Shown here in pieces: positions 11,801 to 26,800 of a stretch of 64,000 bases of DNA. Under the pieces are notes generated by a model that saw nothing but the letters and a program-made list of their open reading frames with translations, was not told the DNA's origin and searched no databases. This DNA is from Prosopocoilus inquinatus (Eukaryota > Arthropoda > Insecta > Coleoptera > Lucanidae). Position numbers and translations under genes: made by a program. Each line of letters starts with the position of its first letter. Within the stretch, counting starts at the first letter, position 1. The DNA is taken from positions 53,802,101-53,866,100 of the forward strand of contig CM069872.1 in the NCBI GenBank assembly GCA_036172665.1. Reading direction: 5' to 3'.

Positions 11801-14800
11801 AGTTTATTTTTCTTTTCCAAAGATTTATTTAATAATAAACAAATTATTAAATAAATCTTTGGAAAATAAAAATAAATTAATTAATTAATTTTCGACTATT
11901 AACTGCCTGATGGGAGACAAATCTCAAAACTGTTGGTTAATTAGGAGATTTTTTTTGCTAACTTTATTAATACTGATTAATTACCTTTAGAAATTATAGG
12001 CAATTAAATTAATTTAAAAAAAAATGAATTAAAGTATTCAAAAAAACAAAAAGTTTTATTGTAGGCAATCCAATGAACATAGCCCCGCATGTATGGTTGC
12101 CTACATTAAAAACTCCAATTTCAATTTTTTTTGTTAAAAACGTGATAAACTCTTTCACAATTCATTTAAATAATGCAATTCTTTTAATTTTTTAAAATAT
12201 TTTAAAAGATTTTTCAATTCATTTCACTGATTTTTGGACATTTTACAATTTAAATAAAAAAAATTGGCTCTCGTGTACCGTAACAGCGTTCGGCTTGTAG
12301 CCGAGGCCCCCGGGGCACAATTCCTGGTACTCCCTGCTTTCAGGTGATGGGCACAGCTCGCAGTGTGGCCCCCAAGCTCTCCCAACCGAACAACAACACG
12401 AGGCTCTGGTTACATAGTCAGCCGTTGGAGCTGAACATCGACCTGTGTGATCCGCATGGAGATAGCACCTTGAAGTTCTGCGATCTAAAACCAATTAATC
12501 AAATAAAGTCGAAGAGGGAGGAGGGAGTTGTGTAATGTACCAATGCAGGCGTTTCCTTCGGCTACCAGCTCATAGTTAGGGGGGCACAAGCACTTGAAAG
12601 AGCCTTCCAAGTTCGTACACTTTCCATAAAGGCAAGACTGCGGGCTCTCGCACTCATCAATATCAGTGCAATTACCACCGGACCCATCAAGCTTATACCC
12701 ATCTCGACACTCGCAGCGAAACATCCCGAATGTATTTTCACATGAGCCAAAGACACACAGATTGGTAAACATTTGGCATTCATCGATGTCTGAAAGTTTT
12801 TTTTTTTTTTAATATAAAAGAGTGGACGCGCGCCTTTTTTTCTTCTTGTTCTTACCAACGCATGACTGGTCGTTTTTATCATCGGGATGCATGAAGCCCA
12901 TTTCGCACTCGCACCGAAAAGCACCGGGGTAGTTGAGGCACTGGCCGTTGTCACAGAGAGAAGCGTCGTTTGAACACTCGTCTATATCGACGCAGTTGTA
13001 ACCGTCCCCCTTGAATCCGGCATCGCATGCACACTTGAAAGAGCCTTCCGTGTTAATGCACTGCGCATTTTGATCACAGCCACCGTTGTTTGTGAGGCAC
13101 TCGTTGATGTCCCTGCAGCTGACTCCATTGCCGGTGAAACCGTCTTGACAGCGACACTGATACGAGCCCTACAAACAAAAACATAAGAGTCGGCGGGGCT
13201 CGTGTTGTGAGCCCCCATGTTGTGAGACTCACCGGATTGTTGATGCAGTCAGCGTTCACGTGGCAAGTGTAAGTGCCCAGGTAGCATTCGTCATCATCAG
13301 TACAATCTGGGCCTCCATCGGGCTTCACCGAGTAACCCTCCTCACACCTGCACTGGAATGACCCCAACGTGTTCAAGCACTCGCCGTTTCCGCAGATGTT
13401 CGGGTTCTGTTTGCATTCGTCGATGTCTGCAACATGTCATCATCGAGTTTACGGACAGAGAAAGCAAAAGATTTCGAGGAGATGAAGTGAAGTGAGCGAA
13501 AGCGAAAAGAAAAACAGAGAGTGAAATGAAACGAAACGGAGGGGATCTCGCATGTTTTTTTTTTTTTTTTATTTGGTTACAGTCTTAATACAGTAGTCGC
13601 ATGATTATTTTATTTCCTAAAAATGTGGCTGAAATGATCGTGAAAATTTACTCGTCTTCCTGCCTGAAAACAAAGCAGCCGCTTGTCTGAAATCTCACAC
13701 CTCAGGGGGCTTCCCATACCTGTGCACGTGAGGCCCGTCGACTCGGCGATTAGGCCGTCGGTGCAGTGGCACATGTATTTGCCATCAGTGTTAATGCATT
13801 TTCCACCGTTGCAAATCCTCGGGTTCTCCTTGCATTCATCGATGTCAGCACAGGATTTCCCATCCATTCTTAGGGAATATCCCGATCTACACACAATACG
13901 AACCATTTATTAAAATAAAGAAGAGCATAGAAGTCAGTTTGCTTACCCACAGGAACAGGAGAAACTTCCCGGTGTGTTTATGCAGATGTCCTCGCAAGGC
14001 TCGGCTTCGCACTCATCGATATCTAGCAATCAAAACCACCTTCATCAGTGCTTTCGAAGAAAATACAGTTTTGAGTCTGTTACAAAGTTTCATCGAAACA
14101 TTCCCATCACTTTTCATCAAATAACTTTCACTACTGACTGCAATCATGTAACTTTTCTAATATTTACAAGCTTAAATCAATTTATATTATTAAATTTTTT
14201 AGTTATCACGCGTATTATGGACAGAAGTGTTGAATTATCTTTAAAAATTATCTTAAACGCTTGTTCGTTTGAAAAAAATAGGAGTAAAACAAATTCAATA
14301 CAAGAAGATAGGCAACTTTATTAACAGAATCGTTTGTATGGTTGCCTATATTAAAGATACGTGATGGACTTTCTCATTTTAACTTGGATTGTTTTTTTTT
14401 TTTTAATTAAAACAATTTTCCATTTCTTTCCAATTTTAGAAAACAAATTCTTATTCAAATTTCAAGTTCTTAGATATACAAAAATTAGTAATTTATTTAT
14501 TATGTGTATTGTGGAGAAAAATGTTGAATTCTTTAGAAATTATTAAAGAACTAATTTTAATATCTGTTTAAAATAATAATAAATGAGGTTTTTGAAAAAA
14601 AAAAAACAGGAAGTCTTAATGTAGGCAACCCCGTGAACATAGTCTCGCTTGTATGCTTGCCTATATTGAATAAACCAATTTTAACTTTTTCGTTAAAAAC
14701 GTGATAAACTCTCACAATTCACTTAGAATATGCAATTCTCCTAATTTTTTTGAATATTTATAACAACTTTGCTGCCTTTCACATTTAAAATAAGCAAATT

Positions 14801-17800
14801 CACTAACATTATTAATCTTTTCTCAATTCCCCGAGTGTGTTCCTGACTTTTCCCAGTCTTCCAGTTTTCCTGGTGAGTGGGAACTCTATCTGAACAGTTT
14901 AATTTTATTTTAATTTTATTTCTATACCTTCACAGTGCGTCTTCATCTCAGTTTGAAGATAACCTTCGTTGCACACGCACTGGTAAGTCCCCATCATGTT
15001 CTCACACACGCCATTCGAACAAATTCCACTTGTCCTCGAGCACTCATCTATGTCCTTGCAGGCGTTCTTGTCGGGCGTTAGCTCATGCCCCGGAGGACAC
15101 TCGCATCTGTATTGACCTTCCGTGTTTATGCAGTGACCCCCTCTACAAACTCCAGGAATTTCATCGCATTCGTTTATGTCTAAAAAAATAAAAATTCGAT
15201 GCATAATAATGTATGCAGCACCGATAATTAATTAATTACTGACCCATGCAGATCTGCATCGGGGCCATCGTCCTGAAGCCCTCGTTGCATTCGCAGACGA
15301 AATCCCCCGGGATGTTCTTGCAAACACCATTTCCACACACGTTGCTCGTCGTGATGCTGCACTCATCGATGTCTGCGAAAGATTTAAAAAAGATTTGATG
15401 TCACAAATCAGGGGGTTGAAGCTCTTACCGATGCACTTGATTTTATTTTCATCGTAATCGTATCCTTTATTGCACTTGCAGCTGTAACCCCCCACAGTAT
15501 TTCGACAGCGTCCATTCAAGCACATGCCGGGAAACTCTGTGCACTCGTTGATGTCCTTGCGCTCCACGAAACCTTGCCCCCTCGGACACAGCTCGACAAA
15601 TGCAGCTGTCCCAGGCCTCGGGCATACCTCGCACTTATCACCCCAGGCTTTGCCAATCGAGGAGCAGCAGCAGAGGTTTCTGTTGAATAAACCATCGATG
15701 GGGTGAGTGCATTTACCGTGCTTGTATCTGGTGAAGCATTGCTCTTCTCTGACATCCAAGCATTTAGTACCTGGAATAATTCGTTTAAAAAAAAAGAAGG
15801 GGGCGAAATTCTCCACTTACTTTTGCATCCGAAATTTTCGCGTTATTGAAATAATTGTTTATTTTTTTAGGGTGTTATTATTAAGCAAGCGTACTTACGT
15901 GTATCATCCAGCGTTAGTCCAGGGGGGCAAGAGCAAGTGAAACTTCCATCAGTGTTAACACAAGTCCCCCCACCTCTACAAATATCAGGGTTTAGGTCGC
16001 ATTCGTTTATGTCGGTGCAGGTTTTTCCATCGGGTTTCGCATATCCTTTCGGGCACTCGCATTCATTTCTGTTACACTTCTCACACGGCGAGCCCCAGGC
16101 AACCCCCACGGAGCAGCAACACTCCGATCTCCTGCTCAATTTCGGCAAGTTATTCTCACAACGACCGTGCACTAACTTCGTCCAGCAAGACCCCTTCCTA
16201 TTATCTATGATGATTACACATTAACCATGTAGGGGAGGTTGTAAGAATGTTAGAATGAATATACCAATGCATATTCTTCCGCTGCTGTCGAGGATTGATC
16301 CGGGGTCACACTCGCACTTGTAAGAGCCGAAGGTGTTTACGCATTCACCATTGAAGCATGCTTCGGGGCCCAACTCCCTGCATTCGTCGATGTCCTCACA
16401 GACGAAGGTGTGCGTGTTTAACTGGGTTCCTGAGGGGCAAATGCACTGGAAGCTGCCGAGGGTGTTACGGCATTGACCACCACTACAAACCTGTACAATT
16501 TATCTGACAATTCATTATGGAAATTTTAACAGGAATGTGTATTTTATGTTAATTTATTGTTCATAAAATAGGGAGTTATGTTACAAAATTCTTACCAATT
16601 CCTCTTCTTCACATTCATTGATATCTGTGCAGAGTTTTCCGGAATCATCGACTTTAAAACCAGGATTGCATATACACCTGTATGTACCGATCATATTTTC
16701 GCAGGCACCATTTTGACAGATATTCGGGTTCTGTGCGCACTCATTGATGTCATGCCCATCGAAAGTCGAGCCGGGTCCATGGGGGCATAACAAATCAAAA
16801 TCGGTTGAGCCGGGCATAGGGCAGGGCTGGCAATTAGTGCCCCACCCCATTGGTTGCCCGGACACTATAGTGCAACAACAGCAACTCGATTTAGTGACGG
16901 CTGTAGTCGACGGATTTAAACACTGCCCATCTTTATACAGTTGGTAGCATAAGTCTCTGCGGATGTCCAAACAGGAACGTCCGTCTGGCCCTAAACTAAA
17001 TCCGGGATTGCACTCACACCTGAAACTACCAGGCGAGTTGTAGCACGTTCCGTGCTTGCAAGGATTTTGAATGCACTCGTCGATGTCGATGCAGTGTTTA
17101 CCATCAGGCCCAAGCTTGTACCCCGAGTCACAAACACACCTGAAAGAGCCTTCCATGTTGATACACTTCCCATGATCACACATTCCTACAAACCAAACGA
17201 GTTAAAATTAGGGTTCACAGTGATGACTTCGGCCCACCTGAATTAGCACACTCGTCAAGGTCACTGCAGAAGGTTTTGTCGCTTGACTCGATGAAACCGG
17301 GCAGGCAGGCGCAAGTATACGAACCAGGTGTGTTGTCACAGCGCCCGTTTAAGCAAATCCTCGGATTTTCGTAACATTCATCAATGTCTACAAGAGGATA
17401 CGACATTAAAAGAAGTCCAAAAATTATGGTTAAACATACCGATGCAAGCATAGCCGCTGGGTGACAGTTTAAAACCACTTTTACACTGACACTTGAAGCT
17501 ACCGTCCATATTAATGCAGATGCCATTCGTGCACATGCCAATTTCGCTGCACTCATCGTGATCCGTGCATATCGTTCCGTCGGGGGAGACATCGAAACCC
17601 GGGGGACAAATGCAGTTGAAACTACCCGGAGTGTTCGTACACCTTCCATTCTGACATTTCCCCTCTTTGCACTCATCGACGTCTAAATTCATCAAGTAAA
17701 TCAAATGAATCAATAACCAAGGGCGGAAAGGGAATACCAACCTTCACACACCTGCGATTGATTCTTTCGATAGCCAGGCTTACATATGCACTCATATCCC

Positions 17801-20800
17801 TCAGCCGTGTCCACGCATTGCCCCTCACCACAAATATCAGGCCTCAAAATGCACTCGTTTATTGCGATAAGCCCCGCTGGTTGTTTTGTTCCGCCATCCT
17901 TGGTTATAGTCGTTGTAATCGACGCCTTCCCCCCAGCACACAGTAATCTATGCTCATCTGAAATTAACCACCTAATAAAAGAAGGGCTTTGATTTTTTTT
18001 TAATAATTAAAAACCTTCGCCATGTTCTGGACATCTCATGCAATCGTCGCCCCATCCCTGTCCCATATTAACGCCACAACAACAATCTTTCTTGGAGAGT
18101 CGCATGGGTAGGCGATGCCTGCAGTATCCACTGGGGCTTCGCTCGGTGTAGCAGAAGCCTTGCCTACCATCTGAAATGAGAAGGCACTCGGATTCTGTTG
18201 GTCTTTTTCTTTAATGTGTGGTAGACGCTTACCGATGCAAAACGTTCTGTCCTGACTCTGGATGAAACCCGGGTTGCACAGGCAGTAATACCCGCCGATC
18301 GTGTTGACGCACCGGCCATTTTCGCACACGCTCTCGTCCAAGCATTCGTCCCTGTCATCGCAGCGGTTTGTGCTGGGGTTCCTCGCCTGGCCCTCGGGGC
18401 ACTCACAGGTGAACGAGCCGATACTATTCACGCATCCGCCGCCCTCGCACAAGTAAGGAATCGCCTCGCATTCATTGATATCTGGGGAGGAAAAAAGTTG
18501 ACAAGGGAAAAGTGAGGTTATGTTCACACGTAATCAAATTAGTGCTTTATGTTTCTCAGCTCTGATTATAATATTCATAACAAGTGTAATTTATATAATA
18601 CAATTACAATAAATATTTGAAATTGCTTTCAAGTGTCTGAAAGAAAAATCCAAATTACTGAGAGAAAAGTGAGGTTATATTGTAAGAATGTTCTACCTAA
18701 ATTTTTGTCTAAATTGTCTCAATTCTGTTTATAATACACATAACGAGCGTAAACTTAGCATTGCGATCAAAATTTATTAAAACATCGCAAGAAAAATCGT
18801 TTCCTATTTTTAGGTTAGTTTTTTTTAACAGCCAAGATGACAAACCCTTACAAACTAAACATTACTAAATTCCAAGAAAATTATATTCCTAAAAAATTAA
18901 GCGTAAAAGCTCGAAAGCGATACAAACAACAATGAATCCGGATAATTTCATTAATATTTATTTCAGCAAATGACTTTTTATGTAACTCGCGACATCATAT
19001 TCCGGTCTCAAACAATCGGCGTTACGCTGCAAGTTGTCGATTCTCTTGAAGATAAACAATTTATTAATTTAAGAATGAGAAACTGCTTTAATTCTCAAAA
19101 TTTAAGCCTTAAGTTTCATAAATAAAATAAACTGTTTAGTTTGTGGATGATCGGCAGATGGCGTCCAAACAAATTTTGTCAAAGTACTGCGAACTTCCGC
19201 CATGTTGCCTCCACATTCTGGCGGCAAAATTTAAAATACCCTACTGTGTCGAAACTTCTAAAAATTAGTCTTAGTCCCTTTTTTTTGTATAAAATTTCTT
19301 AAAAACTGAGAAAGAATAAACATTCACTGCGCTAGACAGTCTCTTTCTCTTTTTTTAAAAAGAATTTTACACAAAAATTAACACCGTGTCTTGCGGGCCT
19401 CAGTTATTAACGAAATTATGAGTCGAATGTACTGAAAATAATAATAATTATTAATTTTTGTATAATATTTATCAACCATTTTTTGTTTCTTGCGATTGGT
19501 CGTCTTCTATTTGTGTTTCTGATACAAAAAAAGCGCTTTGAATACCATTAATATTTCTTTCTTTCTTTTGTAATTGTAAACGGTAAACGGTCTTTTGTCT
19601 TTTTGTCAATAATGTCGCATTTAAGTAAACGCGACGTAAAGATAACAGCGATTATAAGCTGTAGCTTATTTCGAAACCATTTGAATGAAGTTTTCAGTTC
19701 TTTTACCGCCCCGGTAAATAATCAGAGACTTTAATTTGTAGGGAAGACGTCGGCTTGGAAAAACGTAAGATCAGCAGCAAACAACCGTGGAACGGTGCCA
19801 AGAGGACAGCAAAGAAAAGGAATAAATGTAAAGGAAACCAAAACTAACAACTCCAAACGCTCAAGACACTGAGTGTGAGAAGAGTGCTGCTGGCTGGATA
19901 TAAGCAAGTAAGTAATTTTTAAATTCAAATTGAAAGATGGTGTGCAACCATTGATATTATCGTTTTTGGCGAGCAAATTTAATTTAAATTAAAAATAACA
20001 ATTTGGAAATAATTACCAGGGTACGTGGGAGGGCGCCACCATAGAGAAGTAATTTTTGGTTTTGTTCTTTACGTTTGATTTATTTCACACAGTAAAAGTT
20101 AGCTAAGTGACATTTAAATGATGTGCGTTGCGTTTTGAAACGGTTTTAAAAGAATTTATAGAAAGTATAACCTAAATAAATACAATAACACCTTTATTAT
20201 TTATAATTACTCATCTGTGGTAGCTCAAATTTGACAACCAGAGGGGTATTTCTTTGCTAGAATTGTCAAGTCAATACTCTGCTCTATAGTCCTTACGTCC
20301 TTGGTTCAATTAACAACATCCTATAGGTCATTCAGTAACAGAAGTGCAATCTGGGTTGCCTACTTTTCCCCCCCAAAAAAATAAAAAAAATAAATTTACT
20401 TACCGACACATTCGCCGTTCTTTTGATTCTTAAGAAATCCGATGTCGCATTCCAATCTCGAGGGGCAGTGCTCGCAAGGGTGGCCCCACGCTTTACCGAC
20501 CGTAGCGCAACAAAGCGTCTTCGTGCAAACAACCCCCTCCAACTGATTAACGCACAGGGAACCCCTGGATCCGGTGTAGCAAGGGCCAGTTCTGTAATCT
20601 AGACGACTCATTAGGTGATTCGAAAAGGGCACGAGCGTTTTCTTACCGATTTCGCAATGGTTTCCGGTGAAACCGTAGACACACGCGCACCTATCCGGCC
20701 CGATGCATCTACCCCCGTTCTTGCATTGCTCCATGCAGATCGCTACGAAATAAAAATATATTTTGAGGGGCGAGGAGGTCTTTGGGTTAATGTAGACTTA

Positions 20801-23800
20801 CGTTCCGTGCAGAACTCTCCCGTGTATCCGGGGGCGCACTCGCACTTGCCGTCGACGCAGTTGCCCCCGTACATGCACACCGCTTTGCAGGATCCATCAC
20901 CAGCACCTGCAAGCAAACAGAGCACGAGTTTAACGAGCAGGCAGACGAGGAACGCCACAGGAACGGTCCACAGCCTCATATTCACGCATTTCTCAAGAGA
21001 AGAATCTGCCGTTATCTATTTATTGCGTGCGGTTGGGACATAAAAACGTGTTTTAAAGTCAATTAAGTCAGTTATCGGGCACTCACACGTGAATTGATTT
21101 TGTGATGATCCAGGCGCCTCCTCCGAATATCGGCGAGCATTTTAAATATGATGGGGCCGCGACCGGACGACAGGGAAATTAATTTTAGTAAATCATCGCA
21201 CGTGCGGATTTTTGAGCGTGGACCTTTTCCTTATTCATAGCGCACGCACTCAAACATTAATCATTATTATTATTGGCGTCATAAATAGTTCAATCATTGT
21301 TGTTTACTTATTACTTATAGTTGTTTAAAAAATCATAAAAACACGTGAGTATAGGCAACCAATTTTATGCGTGCGTGCGTATTAAGTTGCCTACCTCACA
21401 CAATCGGAAATTCTGTAGATTTTAGTACTACAGCGCGTTCCAACTTTATGAAGTATGGCTATATGCGTCCCATTTTATCTATCTATCTTTATCTCTCCGA
21501 ATTCTCCATAAGGCCTGTAGGTACTTCATTCTAAGAGTGAAACGCGCTATAGTTTATAACGGAATTTCGAATCGATGCTACAGACGAGAAAATGGTCAGT
21601 TTATTTACCGTGCTTGGTTTGACTGCAACTGGAAGCCTTCTGGCCCCCGTCACAGAGGCAGAGATTCGGTTGGATGCAGCGCCCAGTTCCACAAGAGCGC
21701 GAACAGATCGCTGCAAGACAACAAAGAAAGAGCTCATTCTTTAAAATGGAAACAAAAGAGAGAAAGTCACTTACGTATTATGCAGATTTTTAAGGTGGGA
21801 TGCCTCGACCATCCGGGACAGCAGTACGTCTTATACCTCGACCGGCAGACGTTCGGTCTAAAAAGAAGAGAAAGGAGAAATAATTACATTAACAATTACA
21901 GAGATCCACTGGTTCGGTCGAAGCAAACAAGAAGAAACAAAGAATATTCAATAAGTAATTATTTGAATTTGGCGCCACGCACTGAATGTGGCCAGACTGG
22001 AAACAAAAGCGGGTTGGTTGCATTTGTTTCCTTTCCACATTCACATACACTTCATTTTAAAACTCCAACGACTGTATTGTCATTTTAAACAACGACCACC
22101 ACAAAAACAAAATCTAAATTAGATGTCTTTTATTAATAAACAATCAACGCAGGCGTATATTGCCAACTTAGCTTAGCAACTTGGCGGTAAATTCAAACTA
22201 TCTTGAAATGACTTATTGTTAGTAATTAATTCATTCTTGTCTGTAACAATGAGAGCGTTTCGAAGAGATTTAATAAAAATGAACGTATTTGGTGAGCCCC
22301 TTATCTAATTCCCGGTGCAACAAACAAAGCGAACCACTGTCAGAATAGACAAGGCCCGATTGTGTTCGCTGCCACCACGAACAATGAAATGTGATTGTGA
22401 ACCGTCCATTACATCAATCACCCCGGCGTGCTTCAACTCTTTGGTTTCCAATTAGCGTGGGCGATGTCGATGTGGTGAACAAGGAATTACATTTAACCGA
22501 GGTTTCGCGCGCGCTCGTTTGTAATCGGACGTGTCTTACAATAGCGTCCTAATGAAGAATAATCTACCAACAGAAAAACAAGAAAAAATGGGGAAAAGCA
22601 TCCACGGCTACTTAACCAGGTCTTGAGCGATTGAATTTGTCTTTCCGACCAGTAGTCATTTGTCTTAATCGAATGGATCGCCTGAGGGCGCCTTCTTGAT
22701 ACCCGATAGTTTGATTAGCCCGGGGAAACCCCGCGGAGATCCTCACGCGATCGCCCCTCGGATTGAAGCAATCAGTTATATTAAAGGATGGTTGGTTGGA
22801 TGCGATGGTGTGAACATGATTTTAATGAGGAGGGCGTTGGTTAAATTATTTCGAGGAATTTTTGCATTTAAAATGAATCTGCGCCTGCGGGGGTTTACCG
22901 AGTCATAAAATCGCAACATGCTAAGAGATTTTTAGATTATTACTATTAAAAAAAAGACTGCTTCGTAATTTTTCTTTATAAATAATTAGAGAAGAGAAAA
23001 TGTTTTGAGTTTCGATTGACTCGACTCCTGAAACAAATGCCTTACTTTCGGGCTATTCGGTCATGCCAAAGGGTTAAACGTGTAATCCGTTCCTTAAACA
23101 TTGCGCCATCGGCAAACTTTAATTGAGGGCAAGCAGACGGGGCGATGTCTCGTTTGTTGCGCAACACAAATTGCACATTTGATTATCTTTTGGTGTGTAA
23201 ATTTAGATAACGCCGCGTTATTTATAACGGTCGAAAGCAAACGAGCGTTTCACGCCGTTGCGTGGGCTAACAAACGTAATCTCGACCGCGTTTAATAAAT
23301 AAATAAATGCACAGAAATTATTAGATCAAATACAGGGTGAGCTTTAATGAGCGAGATAGTTTATTAAATTATTATTCTACCTAATAAGCGATTTTCAATA
23401 ATGAGGTATAGGCAACCAAGCGTACATCTGATGTAAGTCTGATTGCCTAACCCTACATTTCGTTTATTTATATTTACAATATACCTTGTACATATATAAG
23501 GTTGTATTGCAAGAACAAATTTTAGGTCGCGCCCAATGCAAACAAAAAGGATTTTATTATTTTTTAATTAAGAAATCGCACGCCTTTGTATTCTCTAACA
23601 AAGAGCCGTGCGTGCCGGTGCGTTTACGTCGTCAATTACGTCCCGTCACTCGTAATGTCAGATGCTTAATGAAGAACATAATTTACAAGGCCCTATCAAA
23701 CACTGCGGGGTGGTTTTAAATTACCAATTACAGGTTTACCATGCATGCACTTACGTACGTGTGTGCGTCAGATGTTTGCTTAAAACAAAATTGAAAAAAA

Positions 23801-26800
23801 AAAAGAATTAATCGAAACTTATTGTGAATTGTTATTTTATAAAATTAAGGTAAGTAAGGTTGGTATTCACCTTATTTTACAAAAATTGAATGAGAACTTT
23901 TTTTCTTGGTAGCCAATTTGATACTGTACAGTACGCGCTTAAAAAAAATATGACACGTGTCAGTCGCGTTTAATTTCCCCGCCGCGCGCCGTGAAATTCG
24001 ATAGGCGCCGTTTTTTTCCCGCTTTCGCCAAAAAAGAACGCCGCGCGCGTTTGATTGACGGAATTAACGGAGAGATTGCGAGATAAAAACCGGACGTCGA
24101 CGGACGGACGTATCAATGCGAATGAGGAGACGAGATGCCGGTATTCGCCCGCTTCAGATAATCATCTTCTGTAACACGAACCGCTTCAGAAACGGCCGCC
24201 GTTTGTTCGAATTTAGTTCAAGCTGCGGTTTCTTTTGGCGCCGGACGAAATTCGAAACGCACGTTCGCCGTTTCGAGAGTGAAAGTATAAGTCACTCGAG
24301 TGACTCAAGCCAAGCCAAGACGTTCGCAGGTTTTGAGAGACACTTGAGAGACGAACTCGAATACATAGGTCTATATGTTTATCTATGTGGGCCAAAGTCG
24401 TAAACAAAAGCCAGCGCCTCTCAAACTGTACGGGCGAGTTATGCCGAACCAAAAAGCAAAAGCTTCATCGCAGTAACTATTTATTTACTCAACAATGAGG
24501 AACACTTCGTTGTCGTGCATTAGTCTTATTAAGAGCACACTTCGTGTAATTACCCCGTTTGTTAATTACCGCGGCTTCTAATAAACAAACGCGGATACTT
24601 TATCTCAATTCCGCAAGTTAGTTGTTACTTACATGTATGTGTATGTATGTGTTACATGGGGTACAATTACAAATTATGCAATTCCTGTACTCGCTAGATA
24701 ATTGGGCTGGTGGCTGTGACCTACTTTAACTTGGAACAAAAATACTACCAAGGAAAGAGGAAGACGGTTTTAAGAATGAAGAATAAATCATTATTTGACA
24801 ATTACACGAGCAAACAAGCACGTGATATTCTTAAAAAAAAAAATCAGTTGAAAGCAAAAAACAGTTCACAATTACACAGTTTCCTGTATTTTTCTTTCTC
24901 CAAAATGGTACTGTTTAAATGCGACTTCTCAGGTGACAGTTAAGAATTTGAATTGACAAGTTGTGCACTTTTGTCCTATTTTGGAGAAAGCAAAATTACA
25001 GGAAACTGTATTTGTCTGCTTTTTGCATTCGACCGTGAAAAGATAATAACAAGAAGAGACAGTTTTGCGATGTTGAAAACTACAGGAAACTGTAATTGCC
25101 TAGTGTTTTACGTACTGCTAAAACGTACCGTTTCGAATTTCAGTCTTCCTTTGTTCACTTAAAAATTAAACATTGCAAATAATGCAAATACGACAGAAGA
25201 CTTTTTGAAATTAACCTACAAAACAAATTAGAAATCAATAAAAAAATTATTTTAAAGTATTCGTGTGAAAGGTATTAATTTGGGACCGAATTTAAAAAAA
25301 AATCAACAAAAGAAACTATTGCATGAACAAAGACGCCAATACAATACAATAAAAATGAAAATTCGACGATTTTCGACGCGAAGCTTTTGAAAATCAAACT
25401 TTCATTTGTTTGTAGGTACTTTCATGAAAAAAAAGACGACTTTCGATGAAAAAATCTTTCAAAATTAAATTAGGTGTTCATTTGTTTTCTTAAATTTCAT
25501 TATTATATTATTATATTGTTTCTTTTTTCTTATAAATAAATGGTTTTTAAACTTTAACCGGACAGAAATAGCTTCGTCAAAAGTTTTTTTCTATAAGAGG
25601 ATTCCCGGCGAAAAGTCCTTGACAATCACATAAATCAAGCTTTCATTTGTTTCTTTGCAGTTCATTATGAAAAATGAAAAAGAAAAATGAAAATCTTTTG
25701 AAAATCGAATGAAACTTTCTTTTGTTTCTTTGTGCGTCGATTTCATTGTTATTATTTTTGTTTTTGTCAACAAGAAAAATCAAGGATTTTCAAGGAGAAG
25801 TGTACGATAAATCAAGCTTTCATTTGTTTTCTTGCACTTGCACATTATTTTTTGGGATCGTAAAATAACAAATGAAAAATCGATATAAGAAAATCACACC
25901 AGGTTTTTATTTTTATTTTCTATTCAACTGTTTCTTTTTGCTTTTCCTGTTACACTTCATGCAAGTTCATACAAATTATTCTTTTGTTTTTTTTTTTTTT
26001 TTTGCTAGCTTCACCAAAGAATTATCGATATTCTTTTGTTTGAGAAATTAAAAATATTTTTACGCCGTTTCTATAATATAATATGAATATAGGGTGCTTT
26101 CTTTCGCTCACAAAATTGTGATCCAAACGTGTATTGATTCAAAAATAGACATTCTTTTCTTTGAATCTCTCTATTTTCAAAACTTGTTTCGATTGAATTA
26201 TGGTTATTTACAAATGAACTCTCAATCAAAAATTCAAGTCAGGTGTTTTGTTGCAACAACTACGACATTCAGGTTCAAACTATTCGAAACACGATTCAAA
26301 CTTTAAGCGAAAGAAAGCACCTATTATAAATTGTTACAAAACGAACATCTTTTACATTCTGGCCAAATTGGGCCAGTTTTTGTAAGATAGGAGACAGTTG
26401 GCAATGTTGTTCAAAAATAATCTGACAGCACTGCTTAGATCTTTCTTGAAATGTTCAAACGCAACAAGAAATTGGCGTCGTATTTAAGGGGGCCGATTAA
26501 ATCGTTTCCACATTCGCTTATCGCATGAAATAATATTTTATCGTGCGTGCGATCATTAAGGTTAATGTTGTGGAACCGATCGGGTTTCGGGTTTCCCGAA
26601 GCACTAAATACGGGAATAAAATCGATCGGTTCCGCGCGGGAAACGACCGGGTTTTCTGGGACGCGAACCTTGCGCACTTGCGTAAGTCAAATTTTTCAAA
26701 ATGTCATTCATAATAATAACTTATCTCGCTTTGCGATTTGATACTGGACACGTGCTGCCCGCATTTTCTCTTCTTAGTTTACGCAGACGTCAATCAAGAT

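Larger units (their letters stand above)
11669..12278 (-). other. Fibrillin intron 23
   Basis: AT-rich 610 bp intron with two structured features: a 34 bp near-perfect inverted repeat at 11803-11876, and a copy of the TAGGCAACC hairpin element with its 3' module at 12061-12200. Confidence 0.75.
14023..14927 (-). other. Fibrillin intron 17 holding two hairpin repeats
   Basis: This 905 bp intron is made largely of two tandem copies of the hairpin-plus-module repeat, with units at about 14190-14480 and 14500-14760. Both contain a GTTGAATT...TTAGAAATTATT-like stretch before the hairpin. The remainder is AT-rich sequence without recognised content. Confidence 0.7.

Noticed and set aside
21537..22088. 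183-codon plus-strand open frame
   Set aside because: Overlaps fibrillin exons 2 and 3 on the other strand; no domain, and the minus strand is explained by FUN and EGF1.
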